A stretch of 57,502 nucleotides of DNA from Oscillospiraceae bacterium (GTDB lineage: Bacteria; Bacillota; Clostridia; Oscillospirales; Oscillospiraceae). The notes under the pieces were generated by a model, which ran no database searches, was not told the DNA's origin, and was given only the letters and a program-made list of their open reading frames with translations. The DNA lies in assembly GCA_017515345.1 (NCBI GenBank), contig JAFWFZ010000040.1:1-57502 (forward strand), read 5' to 3'. The translations under genes were made by a program, and so were the position numbers. Shown in pieces: positions 1 to 8,583 of the stretch (its first letter is position 1; every line of letters begins with the position of its first letter).

Positions 1-1020
1 CCCTGGTATCAGGTCTACGTGGATTACGCGGTGAAAAACAGGATCATCGGGGCAAATGAGTATTCCAATTACGACGCGAAGGCCACGCGGGCGCAGTTTG
101 CCTGTATCCTGGCGATGGCTCTCCCCGATTCCGCGCTGCAGCAGATCAACAATATTACCTATGACGACATTCCCGATGTTACGGGGAAAGAATACTATGC
201 TCCCTACGTTTGCAAGCTTTACAACGCGGGCATCCTCACCGGCAGCGATGGCTACGGGACATTCTATCCCAAAAACAACATCAAGCGCAGCGAGGTCGCG
301 GCAATCGTCACCAGAATGGCGGACCCGAGCCTGAGAAAAAGCGTGACGCTGATCCCAAAGCCGGTTGCGGTTACCGGGATCGTTCTCGATAAAGCTAACG
401 CTAAAATTGAAATTGGTGGAAAGATCAGCTTAGTCGCTACAGTAAGTCCCGAGAATGCGACTGACAAAACCGTGACTTGGGAAAGTACTACTCCGAGTAT
501 TGCCGTTGTGTCCAACGGCACGGTAACAGGGATTTCTGAGGGGAAGACGACCATTAGAGCTAGAGTTGGCGAATTCACGGCAACCTGCGTCATAGAGGTT
601 GCCAAAATACTACCGACGGCGATTTCTTTGAATAAAACAGATATGAAGCTGAGCGTCGGAAAATCAGAGAAACTGACCGCTACCGTCACGCCTGCCAATG
701 CAACGGATAAGTCGGTGATCTGGAGCAGCAGCAATCCTTCCGTTGCGACTGTTTCCAATGGGACAGTGACTGCGGTCAGCGCGGGTACAGCGACTATTAC
801 TGCTAAAACCAGCAATGGATTAGCGGCCAGTTGTACGGTGACAGTCAGCAGAGTGATCCCCGGAAGTGAAAACTACCACGGTCATGTATATACAGGCGGT
901 TCAAACAGCACGAAATACCATTACGAGGCAGATTGTGCAGGGAAGTATAGCCATGAGATAACATGGGATGAGGTTGATAAGCGCGGGCTTGAGCCTTGCA
1001 GCAAGTGTGTATTGCATTGA
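1..1020 (+). CDS. SLH-domain / bacterial Ig-like (BIG2) cell-surface protein, 5' end outside window
   Basis: The reading frame is open from base 1, so the N-terminus lies upstream. The visible part begins inside S-layer homology repeats (ITYDDIPDV..., GTFYPKNNIKRSEVAAIVTRM), which anchor proteins to secondary wall polymers. Two BIG2-type Ig-like domains follow, each with the NATDK(T/S)V-W pattern and ending in VSNGTVT. The last 45 residues hold a small Cys/His module (YHYEADC...GLEPCSKC) like the YHxxxC...GxxPCxxC tail found on many secreted Firmicutes proteins, possibly metal-binding. An extracellular, wall-attached role is likely; the ligand is unknown. It ends at a strong terminator shared with the convergent tetR gene. 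Confidence 0.85.
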   Translation, partial: PWYQVYVDYAVKNRIIGANEYSNYDAKATRAQFACILAMALPDSALQQINNITYDDIPDVTGKEYYAPYVCKLYNAGILTGSDGYGTFYPKNNIKRSEVAAIVTRMADPSLRKSVTLIPKPVAVTGIVLDKANAKIEIGGKISLVATVSPENATDKTVTWESTTPSIAVVSNGTVTGISEGKTTIRARVGEFTATCVIEVAKILPTAISLNKTDMKLSVGKSEKLTATVTPANATDKSVIWSSSNPSVATVSNGTVTAVSAGTATITAKTSNGLAASCTVTVSRVIPGSENYHGHVYTGGSNSTKYHYEADCAGKYSHEITWDEVDKRGLEPCSKCVLH

Positions 1021-1086
1021 CGTCAGCTCAAGTGATTATTCTCAGATTCTGTCAAGCGATAAAAAATGCAAAATGCCCATAAACAA

Positions 1087-1120
1087 GCAAAGAGGAATGG
1101 CAAGAGCCATTCCTCTTTGC
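1087..1120. terminator. Bidirectional terminator between SLH gene and tetR
   Basis: A perfect 15-bp stem (1087-1101 with 1106-1120) closes a 4-nt AAGA loop. It lies between two convergent genes and has T-rich sequence on the exit side of both strands. Confidence 0.85.
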
Positions 1121-1133
1121 TGTTCCTTCCCCC

Positions 1134-1715
1134 TTACGGCAGGTCGAATTCCCGCTCCAGCAGGCCGCGCATGACCTGCATACTCTCCTCGTTGAACTCC
1201 AGCTCGCCGTTGTCGAAGAAAAGGGCGGAGCAGTAGATGATGGCCCGCACCACGAAGGTCTTGCGCAGGCGCACGTCGTCGGGCATGTCTACCTCCCGGC
1301 AGTATTCGCTGACCACGTCATACGTGCGCTGGGTAAGCTGGCCCCGCAGAGCCCGGATGTTGTCGCCGGTGTACTCTACCGTCTGCATGATGACCCGGCG
1401 GAATTGGGGGTGCTGCACCAGAAACCGGATGAATCCCAGACTCACCTCCACCAGCTTCTGCCGGGTGTCCATCCCCTCGCACCGGCGCAGCGTCCTGTCC
1501 AGATCCTCGTCGTAGAGCTGGTTGATATGGGTCAGGATCGCGGAGATAAACTCATCCGTATCTTTGAAGTGCCGGTAGGGCGTGGCGCAGCTCAGGCCGC
1601 AGTTCTTGGCGACCCGCCGGGTAGAAAAGCCGGCGACGCCGTATCGGTTCAGTTCCTCCAGTCCGGCGGCAATGAGGATCTCACGGGTGTTTCCGGTTTT
1701 CTTGTGTTCTGTCAT
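1134..1715 (-). CDS. TetR/AcrR-family transcriptional regulator, probable repressor of the fatty-acid operon
   Basis: A 193-residue protein with an N-terminal TetR helix-turn-helix (about residues 10-55; FSTRRVAKNCGLSCATPYRHF) and a helical ligand-binding C-terminal part with no family-specific motif I can name. I chose the ATG at 1715 because AGGAGG lies about 10 nt upstream; a longer frame starting at 1748 lacks such a site. The gene is divergent from acpP. The shared intergenic region carries a perfect 10+10 bp inverted repeat just downstream of the acpP promoter, the expected layout for a TetR operator. Its position suggests it senses an acyl-CoA, acyl-ACP or fatty acid and controls FASII, the role FapR or FabT has in other Firmicutes. 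The ligand is inferred, not seen. Confidence 0.88.
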   Translation of the reverse strand: MTEHKKTGNTREILIAAGLEELNRYGVAGFSTRRVAKNCGLSCATPYRHFKDTDEFISAILTHINQLYDEDLDRTLRRCEGMDTRQKLVEVSLGFIRFLVQHPQFRRVIMQTVEYTGDNIRALRGQLTQRTYDVVSEYCREVDMPDDVRLRKTFVVRAIIYCSALFFDNGELEFNEESMQVMRGLLEREFDLP

Positions 1716-1788
1716 GTGTAAAACGCCTCCTGAAACATGGGTGCGCACTCCGGCGCTTGTGACTTAAGTAAAGAATGGCTCAAATCCC

Positions 1789-1816
1789 TTGACTTATCGC
1801 GATAATTGGATATAAT
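1789..1816 (+). promoter_or_regulatory. Promoter of the fatty-acid operon with palindromic spacer
   Basis: -35 TTGACT (1789-1794) and -10 TATAAT (1811-1816) are separated by 16 bp. A perfect 12-bp palindrome, TTATCGCGATAA (1794-1805), fills much of the spacer and shares its TTATC/GATAA half-sites with the larger operator downstream, so it may be a second repressor site. Confidence 0.8.
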
Positions 1817-1831
1817 ATAGAACATTAGATT

Positions 1832-1852
1832 GATGTTATCAATGATAACATC
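1832..1852. promoter_or_regulatory. Probable TetR operator (perfect inverted repeat)
   Basis: Arms GATGTTATCA (1832-1841) and TGATAACATC (1843-1852) are exact reverse complements around a single A. The dyad starts about 15 bp after the -10 box of the acpP promoter, so a bound dimer would block the start of transcription. The neighbouring divergent TetR protein is the obvious ligand. Confidence 0.8.
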
Positions 1853-1902
1853 GTCTCTATTATAACACGTATTTTCCAAAATGTAAAATGGAGGTAAAGA
1901 AC

Positions 1903-2127
1903 ATGATTTTTGAAGCCATTGCCGAGCTGATCGCCGAGAGGAACGATTGCGACGTTTCCGAGATCACCCCCGAGTCCAAGTTCGCGGATCTGGGTATCGA
2001 CTCCCTGGACACCGTGGAAATGGTCATGGAGCTGGAGGAGAAGATCGACATGGAGATCGAGCTTGACCGCAAGTTGGAGACTGTGGGCGAGCTGGTCGAG
2101 TACATCGAGAGCCTTAAAGCGGAATGA
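1903..2127 (+). CDS. acpP: Acyl carrier protein
   Basis: A 74-residue acidic protein with the phosphopantetheine attachment motif LGIDSLDTVE; the Ser carries the prosthetic group. It holds growing acyl chains for every enzyme encoded downstream. GGAGG at 1890-1894 sits 8 nt before the ATG at 1903, so I reject the in-frame ATG at 1888, which would place the ribosome site inside the coding region. It is the first gene of the operon, and its stop overlaps the fabK start as ATGA. Confidence 0.95.
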   Translation: MIFEAIAELIAERNDCDVSEITPESKFADLGIDSLDTVEMVMELEEKIDMEIELDRKLETVGELVEYIESLKAE

Positions 2128-3068
2128 TCGACAGTGTGATTTGCGAGAAGCTGGGTATCCGTTACCCGGTCTTCCAGGGGGGCATGGCGTGGATCGCCGA
2201 TGGAAAGCTCGCCGCGGCCGTTTCCAACGGCGGCGGCCTGGGCGTCGTAGCTGCCGGAAACGCACCCGCCGATTATGTGCGCGGGCAGATCCGCGTCGCG
2301 AAAAGCCTGACGGATAAGCCCTTCGGAGTGAATATCATGCTCATGAGCCCCTTTGCCGACGAGGTCGCCCAGGTGGCCGCGGAGGAAAAGGTGGCCGTCG
2401 TGACCACCGGTGCGGGCAACCCGTCGAAGTACATGGAGCTGTGGCAGTGCGCCGGCATCAAGGTCATCCCGGTGGTTGCCTCCGTCGCCCTGACGAAGCT
2501 CATGACCCGCCTCGGCGCGACCGCTGTGATCGCTGAGGGCGGAGAGAGCGGCGGACACGTGGGCGAGCTCACCACCATGGTGCTGGTGCCCCTTGTCTGC
2601 GACGCCACCGATCTTCCCGTGATCGCGGCGGGCGGCATCGCGGATGGGCGGGGGGCTGCCGCTGCATTCATGCTGGGAGCCTGCGGCGTACAGATGGGCA
2701 CCCGATTCCTGAGCGCGGAGGAGTGCTCCATCCACCCCGAATACAAGAAAAAGATTCTCAAAGCCCGCGACCTGTGCACCATGGTCACCGGCAAGCGGCT
2801 GGGCCATCCCGTCCGAAGCCTGAGAACGAATTTTGCCAGGAACTACTTCAAGGCGGAATACTCCGACATGTCCGACGAGGAGCTGGAGAATCTAGGCGTG
2901 GGCGCCCTGCGCCTCGCCGTGCAGGAGGGCGACTCCGATAACGGCTGCTTCCTGGCCGGTCAGTCCGCTGCCCTGGTGAACAGGTCCCAGCCCGCCGCCG
3001 ACATCGTGCGCGAGGTCATGGAGGGCGCGGAGGAGGTCCTGAAAGGGGCGTCGAAGTGGGTAAGATAG
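2124..3068 (+). CDS. fabK: FMN-dependent enoyl-ACP reductase FabK
   Basis: A 314-residue TIM-barrel flavoprotein of the FabK/2-nitropropane dioxygenase family. It reduces trans-2-enoyl-ACP to acyl-ACP in the last step of each elongation cycle. Visible motifs are PVFQGGMAWI at the N-terminus, EGGESGGHVGE (His145 at the flavin site), AAGGIADGRG (phosphate binding, about 168-177) and GTRFLSAEE. The gene overlaps acpP by 4 nt and fabD by 13 nt. FabK rather than FabI is usual in Clostridia and predicts low sensitivity to triclosan-like FabI inhibitors. Related nitronate monooxygenases share the fold, but the FASII context decides. Confidence 0.93.
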   Translation: MIDSVICEKLGIRYPVFQGGMAWIADGKLAAAVSNGGGLGVVAAGNAPADYVRGQIRVAKSLTDKPFGVNIMLMSPFADEVAQVAAEEKVAVVTTGAGNPSKYMELWQCAGIKVIPVVASVALTKLMTRLGATAVIAEGGESGGHVGELTTMVLVPLVCDATDLPVIAAGGIADGRGAAAAFMLGACGVQMGTRFLSAEECSIHPEYKKKILKARDLCTMVTGKRLGHPVRSLRTNFARNYFKAEYSDMSDEELENLGVGALRLAVQEGDSDNGCFLAGQSAALVNRSQPAADIVREVMEGAEEVLKGASKWVR

Positions 3069-3970
3069 CGTTCGTTTTTTCCGGCCAGGGCGCCCAATGC
3101 CCCGGAATGGGCCGGGAGCTCTATGAGACGTATCCCACCGCCAGACGCGTGTTCGACGCGCTGGACGGTATTCGCCCCGGCACCTCCGAGCAGTGCTTTT
3201 CCGGTACGGAGGAGGAGCTGAAGGAGACGAAAAACACCCAGCCGTGCCTGTTTGCCGTGGAGCTTGCCGCTGCGGAGACGCTGCGGGAGGCGGGCTTGTG
3301 CGGCGATATGGCCGCGGGCTTTTCCCTGGGCGAGATTGCGGCGCTGACCTACGCCGGCGCGGTGAGCCTGGAGCAGGGCTTCCGGCTCGTGTGCAGACGC
3401 GGCGAGCTCATGCAGCGGGACGCCGAGGCGCGGGAGACCGCCATGGCCGCAGTGCTGAAGCTGCCCAATGAAAAAGTGGAGGAGCTGTGCGCCGGCTTTC
3501 GGGAGGTCTATCCCGTGAATTACAACTGCCCGGGGCAGGTGTCCGTCTCCGGCGCGAAGGAGGAGATGGCGGACTTCATGGCCGCTGTCAAGACCGCGGG
3601 TGGCCGTGCCCTTCCCATTAAGGTGAAGGGCGGGTTCCATTCCCCGTTCATGCGGGCAGCGGCAGAGGATTTCGGAAGATTCCTGGAGGGACAGGAGCTT
3701 CGGGAGCCTGCGCTGCCGCTCTACTCCAACCGCACGGGCGGCGTGTACGGCGGCGATATGGCAAGGCTCCTCTCCGAGCAGATCTGCTCCCCCGTGCGGT
3801 GGGAGACGATCGTGCGGGCAATGGCCGCGGAGGGTGCGGACACCTTTGTCGAACTGGGGCCTGGGAAAACGCTCTGCGGTCTCGTGAATAAAACGCTTGA
3901 GAATGTTCGTGCCTTTGCCGTTTCGGACAGGGCCGGCACGGAAGCCGTACTGGCGGAGGTCAGGTCATGA
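3056..3970 (+). CDS. fabD: Malonyl-CoA:ACP transacylase
   Basis: 304 residues. Transfers malonyl from CoA to ACP to supply the elongation unit. Motifs: FSGQGAQ at the N-terminus, nucleophile in GFSLGE (Ser90; GHSLGE in most homologues, so His is replaced by Phe), Arg in CRRGELMQ, and His195 in GGFHSPFM. The start is GTG at 3056, inside the end of fabK. Its stop overlaps the fabG start as ATGA. Length and catalytic residues are normal for the family. Confidence 0.94.
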   Translation: MGKIAFVFSGQGAQCPGMGRELYETYPTARRVFDALDGIRPGTSEQCFSGTEEELKETKNTQPCLFAVELAAAETLREAGLCGDMAAGFSLGEIAALTYAGAVSLEQGFRLVCRRGELMQRDAEARETAMAAVLKLPNEKVEELCAGFREVYPVNYNCPGQVSVSGAKEEMADFMAAVKTAGGRALPIKVKGGFHSPFMRAAAEDFGRFLEGQELREPALPLYSNRTGGVYGGDMARLLSEQICSPVRWETIVRAMAAEGADTFVELGPGKTLCGLVNKTLENVRAFAVSDRAGTEAVLAEVRS

Positions 3971-4698
3971 AGGGAAAGATCGCTTTGATCACCGGCGGCT
4001 CCCGGGGGATCGGCGCTGCTGTGACGAAAAAACTCGCCTCCCTGGGGGCGGACGTCGCCGTCATCTACGCCGGAAACGCGGAGAAGGCGGAGGAGGTCTG
4101 CGCCTTCTGCCGGGAGACGTATGGAGTGCGCGCCGCGTCATACCGGTGCGATGTATCCGACTTTGCCGCCGCCAAGGAGACGGTGGCCGCCGTCAAGAAG
4201 GAGTTCGGAACGGTTCACATCCTGGTGAACAACGCAGGCGTCACAAGGGACGGCCTCGCGGGCACCATGAAGGAGGCCGACTTCGACCGGGTGCTGGACG
4301 TGAACCTGAAGGGCGCGTTCAACATGATCCGCCACTGCTATGGGATGTTCCTGAAAAACCGGGAGGGGGCTATTGTCAATATCAGCTCCGTGGCCGGTAT
4401 CATGGGCAACGCAGGGCAGGTGAACTATTCCGCCTCAAAGGCGGGGCTGATCGGACTGACGAAGTCGGTGGCCAGGGAGCTGGCGGCGCGGAACGTCACC
4501 TGTAATGCCGTTGCCCCCGGGTTCATCGCGACGGATATGACAGGCGGACTGTCGGAGAATGCGGAGAAGCTCTCCGCCTCCGTCCCGCTCGGCCGGATGG
4601 GCACGCCGGAGGACGTGGCAGACGCGGTTGCGTTTCTGGCGTCCTCGGGCTACATCACCGGCGAGGTGCTGAAGGTGGACGGCGGCATCGCCATGTGA
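3967..4698 (+). CDS. fabG: 3-oxoacyl-ACP reductase
   Basis: 243-residue classical short-chain dehydrogenase that reduces 3-ketoacyl-ACP with NADPH. The cofactor loop GGSRGIG (residues 10-16), NNAG (88-91), catalytic Ser141 and the YSASK pair (Tyr154, Lys158) are all intact, unlike the SDR at 15548. It ends with the usual FabG tail (TGEVLKVDGGIAM). It overlaps fabD by 4 nt; 64 nt separate it from the chosen accB start. Confidence 0.95.
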   Translation: MKGKIALITGGSRGIGAAVTKKLASLGADVAVIYAGNAEKAEEVCAFCRETYGVRAASYRCDVSDFAAAKETVAAVKKEFGTVHILVNNAGVTRDGLAGTMKEADFDRVLDVNLKGAFNMIRHCYGMFLKNREGAIVNISSVAGIMGNAGQVNYSASKAGLIGLTKSVARELAARNVTCNAVAPGFIATDMTGGLSENAEKLSASVPLGRMGTPEDVADAVAFLASSGYITGEVLKVDGGIAM

Positions 4699-4762
4699 GT
4701 GTTTGGCTTTATGGAGCCGGCCGCAGAGGCGGCCGGTACCTTGAGATATGAAGGGGCAGACA

Positions 4763-5173
4763 ATGGACGAGGCAAATATCAGAAAATACGCGCTTTTGAT
4801 GAAAGAGCTGGAGCTGACCGGCCTGGAGATCCGGGAGAATGACCGGGTGGTGCGCCTGGAACGTACCCTGGCGGCGGCCCCTGTCGTCACCGCTGTGCAG
4901 ACCCTGCCTGAAAAGGTGGAGAAGCCAAGCGTGGGCGAGGTGACCGTGACGTCTCCCATGGTGGGCGTATTCTACACCGCCCCGGCGGAGAATTCAGAGC
5001 CCTTCGTCAAGGTGGGCGACCGGGTCAGAAAGGGCGATACCCTCTGCATCATCGAGGCAATGAAGCTCATGAACGAGATCACCGCCGACCAGGACGGGGA
5101 AATTGCGGAGATCTGCGCCGTCAACGGCCAGGTGGTGGAATACGGCTCCGAGCTGTTCCGCCTGAAGAGGTGA
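4763..5173 (+). CDS. accB: Biotin carboxyl carrier protein of acetyl-CoA carboxylase
   Basis: 136 residues. The C-terminal biotinyl domain has the EAMKLMNE motif with the biotin-accepting Lys101, preceded by a flexible Ala/Pro/Val linker (about 36-60) and a helical N-terminal region. It carries CO2 between AccC and AccDA. I prefer the ATG at 4763, preceded by AAGGGG, over the in-frame ATG at 4748, which has no clear ribosome site. The gene sits between fabG and fabZ, as in many clostridial FASII operons. Confidence 0.93.
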   Translation: MDEANIRKYALLMKELELTGLEIRENDRVVRLERTLAAAPVVTAVQTLPEKVEKPSVGEVTVTSPMVGVFYTAPAENSEPFVKVGDRVRKGDTLCIIEAMKLMNEITADQDGEIAEICAVNGQVVEYGSELFRLKR

Positions 5174-5177
5174 TCGA

Positions 5178-5594
5178 ATGAACAGAGAAGAACTGATGAC
5201 GATCCTTCCCCACAGGGATACCATGCTGCTGCTGGACGAGGCGGAGTGCGTGGACGGCGAGGCACGCGGAAAGCTCCGCATCAAGGGGGACGAGTGGTTT
5301 CTGAAGGGCCATTTTCCCGACGCACCCGTCGTCCCCGGCGTTATCCTGTGTGAGATCCTGGCCCAATCCGTGTGCGTACTGATGGCAGGCGGCATGACGG
5401 ACGGAAAACTACCGATGTATACAGGGCTGAACAACGTGCGTTTCAAATCGCCTGTCCGTCCGGGCGACGTATTTGAAACGCGCTGCCGCATCACAAAGTC
5501 GAAGCCGCCCTTCTACTTCGCCTCCGGCGAGGGGTACGTGGGTGACCGGCTTTGCATCAAGGCGGAGTTTTCTTTTGCCCTGGTGGAGCAGTGA
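5178..5594 (+). CDS. fabZ: 3-hydroxyacyl-ACP dehydratase FabZ
   Basis: 138-residue single hot-dog-fold protein that dehydrates 3-hydroxyacyl-ACP. The active-site helix reads GHFPDAPVVPGVIL with catalytic His45, and Glu59 follows in LCEILAQ. LPHRDTMLLLDE at the N-terminus is typical FabZ. No FabA-like isomerase is present in this operon, so the route to unsaturated fatty acids, if any, is not visible here. Confidence 0.94.
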   Translation: MNREELMTILPHRDTMLLLDEAECVDGEARGKLRIKGDEWFLKGHFPDAPVVPGVILCEILAQSVCVLMAGGMTDGKLPMYTGLNNVRFKSPVRPGDVFETRCRITKSKPPFYFASGEGYVGDRLCIKAEFSFALVEQ

Positions 5595-5595
5595 G

Positions 5596-6903
5596 ATGTT
5601 TTCTAAAATACTGATCGCAAACCGCGGCGAGATCGCAGTTCGAATCATTCGGGCCTGTAAGGAGATGGGCATCGCCACCGTGGCCGTATACTCCGAGGCC
5701 GACCGGGACGCCCTGCACACCGCCCTCGCAGACGAGTGCTACTGCATTGGGCCGGCGCCCGCCTCCGAGAGTTACCTCAACGAGGAGCGGATCATCAGCA
5801 CCGCGCTGGTGTCCGGCGCCCAGGCCATCCATCCGGGCTACGGCTTTCTGGCGGAAAACGCCCATTTTGCCCGGGCCTGCGCCAAGAACGGCGTGGCCTT
5901 CATCGGTCCCTCCGCTGACAGCATGGAGCGCATCAGCGACAAGACCCAGATGAAGGCGCTGGTGGAGAAAACGAGCCTTCGGCCAGTTCCGGGAACGGGC
6001 GTCCTGTGGAGCGTGGAGGAGGCGCTGGCGGCGGCGGAGAAGATCGGCTACCCCGTGATGCTCAAGGCCCGCTCCGGCGGCGGCGGCCGCGGGATCCGCC
6101 AGATCAGCGACGCGGAGGAGCTGGAACAGGCGTTCCCCCTGGCCGTGTCGGAGAGCGAGGCCGCCTTCGGGGACGGCGCACTCTACATAGAAAAGTACAT
6201 CTATCCCGCCCGCCATATCGAGGTGCAGATCCTCGCGGATGAGGCGGGCAGCGTCGTATGCCTGGGAGAGCGGGACTGCTCCGTGCAGCGCCGCCACCAG
6301 AAGCTTATCGAGGAATCCCCGTCCCCCGGCGTATCCACGGAGCGGCGGAAGGCGCTCATGGACATGGTGGAGGACGCTGTGAAAAAGATCGGCTACGTGG
6401 GCGCCGGCACGCTGGAATTCCTCATGGACCGGGAGGGCAGCTTCTGGTTCATGGAGATGAACGTACGCCTCCAGGTGGAGCATTGCGTCACCGAGATGCT
6501 CACGAAGATCGACCTGGTGAAGTGGCAGATCCGCGCCGCGGCGGGGGTGGCCCTTCGCTTCAAAAAAAAGGATGTGCCCATTCGGGGCTGCAGCATCGAA
6601 TGCCGGATCAATGCCACGGCGCCGGGCGTCCTGCGGATGCTCCACGTGCCGGGCGGCCACTTCGTGCGGTTCGACACGTTCCTGGTGCAGGGGGTGGAGA
6701 TCACCCCGTATTACGACTCTCTCCTGGGCAAGCTGATCGTCTATGCCGGCAGCCGGGAGGAGGCGGTGCGGAAGATGAAGGCCGCTCTCTGCGAGCTGGT
6801 GGTGGAGGGGATCCCCACGAACATCCGGGAGCAGCTTGAGATCATCAGCGATGAGAGATTCATGTCGGGCGAGTACGACCTGACACTGATGGAAGGCAGG
6901 TAA
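5596..6903 (+). CDS. accC: Biotin carboxylase subunit of acetyl-CoA carboxylase
   Basis: 435 residues. ATP-grasp enzyme that carboxylates biotin on AccB. It begins MFSKILIANRGEIAVRI and has the glycine-rich ATP loop SGGGGRGIR (160-168), SVQRRHQKLIEE and EMNVRLQVEHCVTE; the last usually reads HPVTE, so a Pro is replaced by Cys. The ATG at 5596 starts one base after the fabZ stop; the longer upstream frame is only readthrough of fabZ sequence in another phase. The protein is about ten residues shorter at the C-terminus than the common 445-450, which does not touch the active site. Confidence 0.94.
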   Translation: MFSKILIANRGEIAVRIIRACKEMGIATVAVYSEADRDALHTALADECYCIGPAPASESYLNEERIISTALVSGAQAIHPGYGFLAENAHFARACAKNGVAFIGPSADSMERISDKTQMKALVEKTSLRPVPGTGVLWSVEEALAAAEKIGYPVMLKARSGGGGRGIRQISDAEELEQAFPLAVSESEAAFGDGALYIEKYIYPARHIEVQILADEAGSVVCLGERDCSVQRRHQKLIEESPSPGVSTERRKALMDMVEDAVKKIGYVGAGTLEFLMDREGSFWFMEMNVRLQVEHCVTEMLTKIDLVKWQIRAAAGVALRFKKKDVPIRGCSIECRINATAPGVLRMLHVPGGHFVRFDTFLVQGVEITPYYDSLLGKLIVYAGSREEAVRKMKAALCELVVEGIPTNIREQLEIISDERFMSGEYDLTLMEGR

Positions 6904-6908
6904 CGGAG

Positions 6909-7775
6909 ATGTCTTTCTTGAACTTTTTGTACCAGCCGAAAAATGAGCTGGAAAAGGGCGGACGCAGCGTGATCCCCGCCCAGGAAGATGCCAGCGAGCC
7001 GGAAATGACCTGTCCCAACTGCCGCAAGAGCGTACCCCTGAGCCGCCTGTGGGCCAATCAGAATACCTGCTCCTGCGGATATCATTTCCGCATGGGCGCT
7101 CGGCAGAGGCTGGGCTCTCTGGTGGATCGGGGCACGTTCCGCGAGATGTTTTACGACGTTTGCGGCCGAGATCCCCTTCAGTTCCCCGGCTATCCCGAAA
7201 AGCTGGATGTGACCCGCCTGAACAGCAAGGAGGATGAGGCGGTAGTATGCGGCACCGCTGAAATCGAAGGCCATCGTTGCTGCCTTTTCATTATGGAGCC
7301 CTATTTCATGATGGGCAGCATGGGCGAGGCCGTGGGCGAGAGGATCACGCGGCTCTTTGAATACGCGCTGGAGAATCGGCTCCCTGTGGTGGGCTACACC
7401 GTGTCCGGCGGAGCGCGGATGCAGGAGGGACTGTTTTCCCTGATGCAGATGGCGAAGACCAGCGGGGCGGTGAAGCGCCACAGCGACGCGGGCCTCTTCT
7501 ATCTGACCATCCTGACCGATCCCACCACGGGCGGCGTGACGGCCAGCTTTGCCATGGAGGGGGATATTATCCTGGCCGAGCCTGGGGCGACCCTTGGCTT
7601 TGCCGGCGCCCGGGTCATTGAGCAGACGATCCGCCGGCCGCTGCCCAAGGGGTTCCAGACGGCCGAGAGCATGCTGGAGCACGGCTTCGTGGACGCCATC
7701 GTACCGAGACGGGCGCAGAAGCGCGTGATCGCGAGGCTTCTCAAAATGCATTCAAAGGCGGTGGATCATGAGTAA
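6909..7775 (+). CDS. accD: Acetyl-CoA carboxylase carboxyltransferase subunit beta
   Basis: 288 residues of the crotonase-fold carboxyltransferase that, with AccA, moves CO2 from biotin to acetyl-CoA. The N-terminal zinc ribbon is present but odd: first knuckle Cys35-x2-Cys38, second Cys54-Ser-Cys56, a CxC where the family has CxxC. The rest ([32 protein letters not shown]) is normal. It overlaps accA by 8 nt, fitting translational coupling of a heterotetramer. Confidence 0.93.
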   Translation: MSFLNFLYQPKNELEKGGRSVIPAQEDASEPEMTCPNCRKSVPLSRLWANQNTCSCGYHFRMGARQRLGSLVDRGTFREMFYDVCGRDPLQFPGYPEKLDVTRLNSKEDEAVVCGTAEIEGHRCCLFIMEPYFMMGSMGEAVGERITRLFEYALENRLPVVGYTVSGGARMQEGLFSLMQMAKTSGAVKRHSDAGLFYLTILTDPTTGGVTASFAMEGDIILAEPGATLGFAGARVIEQTIRRPLPKGFQTAESMLEHGFVDAIVPRRAQKRVIARLLKMHSKAVDHE

Positions 7776-8583
7776 GAGCGCATACGACAGGGTCAGGGCA
7801 GCGAGGGACAGCAAGCGTCCCACGGGCCTTGATTATATCCGCGGGATCTTCACGGATTTCTTCGAGCTCCACGGCGACCGCCGCTTTTCGGACGACGCAG
7901 CCATCGTGGGCGGCGTCGCCGAGTTGGAGGACACTCCGGTGACGGTGATCGCCATCGAAAAGGGCCACAGCACACGGGAGCGTATGGCCCGATCCTTCGG
8001 CGCTCCCAATCCGGAGGGGTACCGCAAGGCGCTCCGCCTGATGAAGCAGGCGGAGAAATTCCACCGGCCGGTGATCTGCTTCGTGGATACCTCCGGCGCC
8101 TACTGCGGCATCGGAGCCGAGGAGCGGGGCCAGGGGCAGGCCATCGCGGAGAACCTGATGGAAATGATGACCCTGAAGACGCCGATCATCTCGCTCCTCG
8201 TGGGAGAGGGAGGAAGCGGCGGCGCGCTTGCGCTGTCCGTGGCGGATCGTGTCTGGATGATGGAGAATGCCATCTACTCCGTCATCTCGCCGGAGGGCTG
8301 CGCCAGCATCCTCTGGAAGGATTCCGCCAGAGCGGCCGAGGCGGCCGAAAGCCTGAAGCTGACGGCGGAGGACGCCCTTCGGGGCGGGATCGTCGAGCGC
8401 ATACTGCCGGAGAGCGACATGGGCAAGGCGTCGTTTTTTGAAATGATCCGCACCGGCTTGAAAAAGGAGCTGGCGGCCCTTGGCGCGCTTTCCACCGAAG
8501 AACTTCTGGAGCAGCGCTACATGCGCTTTCGGAGGATCGGAGACTGCTCCGCACAGGCGGAGGAAACGGGAGGTCAGCAATGA
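7768..8583 (+). CDS. accA: Acetyl-CoA carboxylase carboxyltransferase subunit alpha
   Basis: 271 residues, partner of AccD. Motifs: RPTGLDYI near the N-terminus, [13 protein letters not shown], and the crotonase-fold oxyanion region [18 protein letters not shown]. It lacks the N-terminal extension of the E. coli subunit, as usual in Firmicutes. Its stop overlaps the fabF start (ATGA). With accB, accC and accD this completes an acetyl-CoA carboxylase inside the FASII operon, so malonyl-CoA supply and use are co-transcribed. Confidence 0.94.
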   Translation: MSKSAYDRVRAARDSKRPTGLDYIRGIFTDFFELHGDRRFSDDAAIVGGVAELEDTPVTVIAIEKGHSTRERMARSFGAPNPEGYRKALRLMKQAEKFHRPVICFVDTSGAYCGIGAEERGQGQAIAENLMEMMTLKTPIISLLVGEGGSGGALALSVADRVWMMENAIYSVISPEGCASILWKDSARAAEAAESLKLTAEDALRGGIVERILPESDMGKASFFEMIRTGLKKELAALGALSTEELLEQRYMRFRRIGDCSAQAEETGGQQ

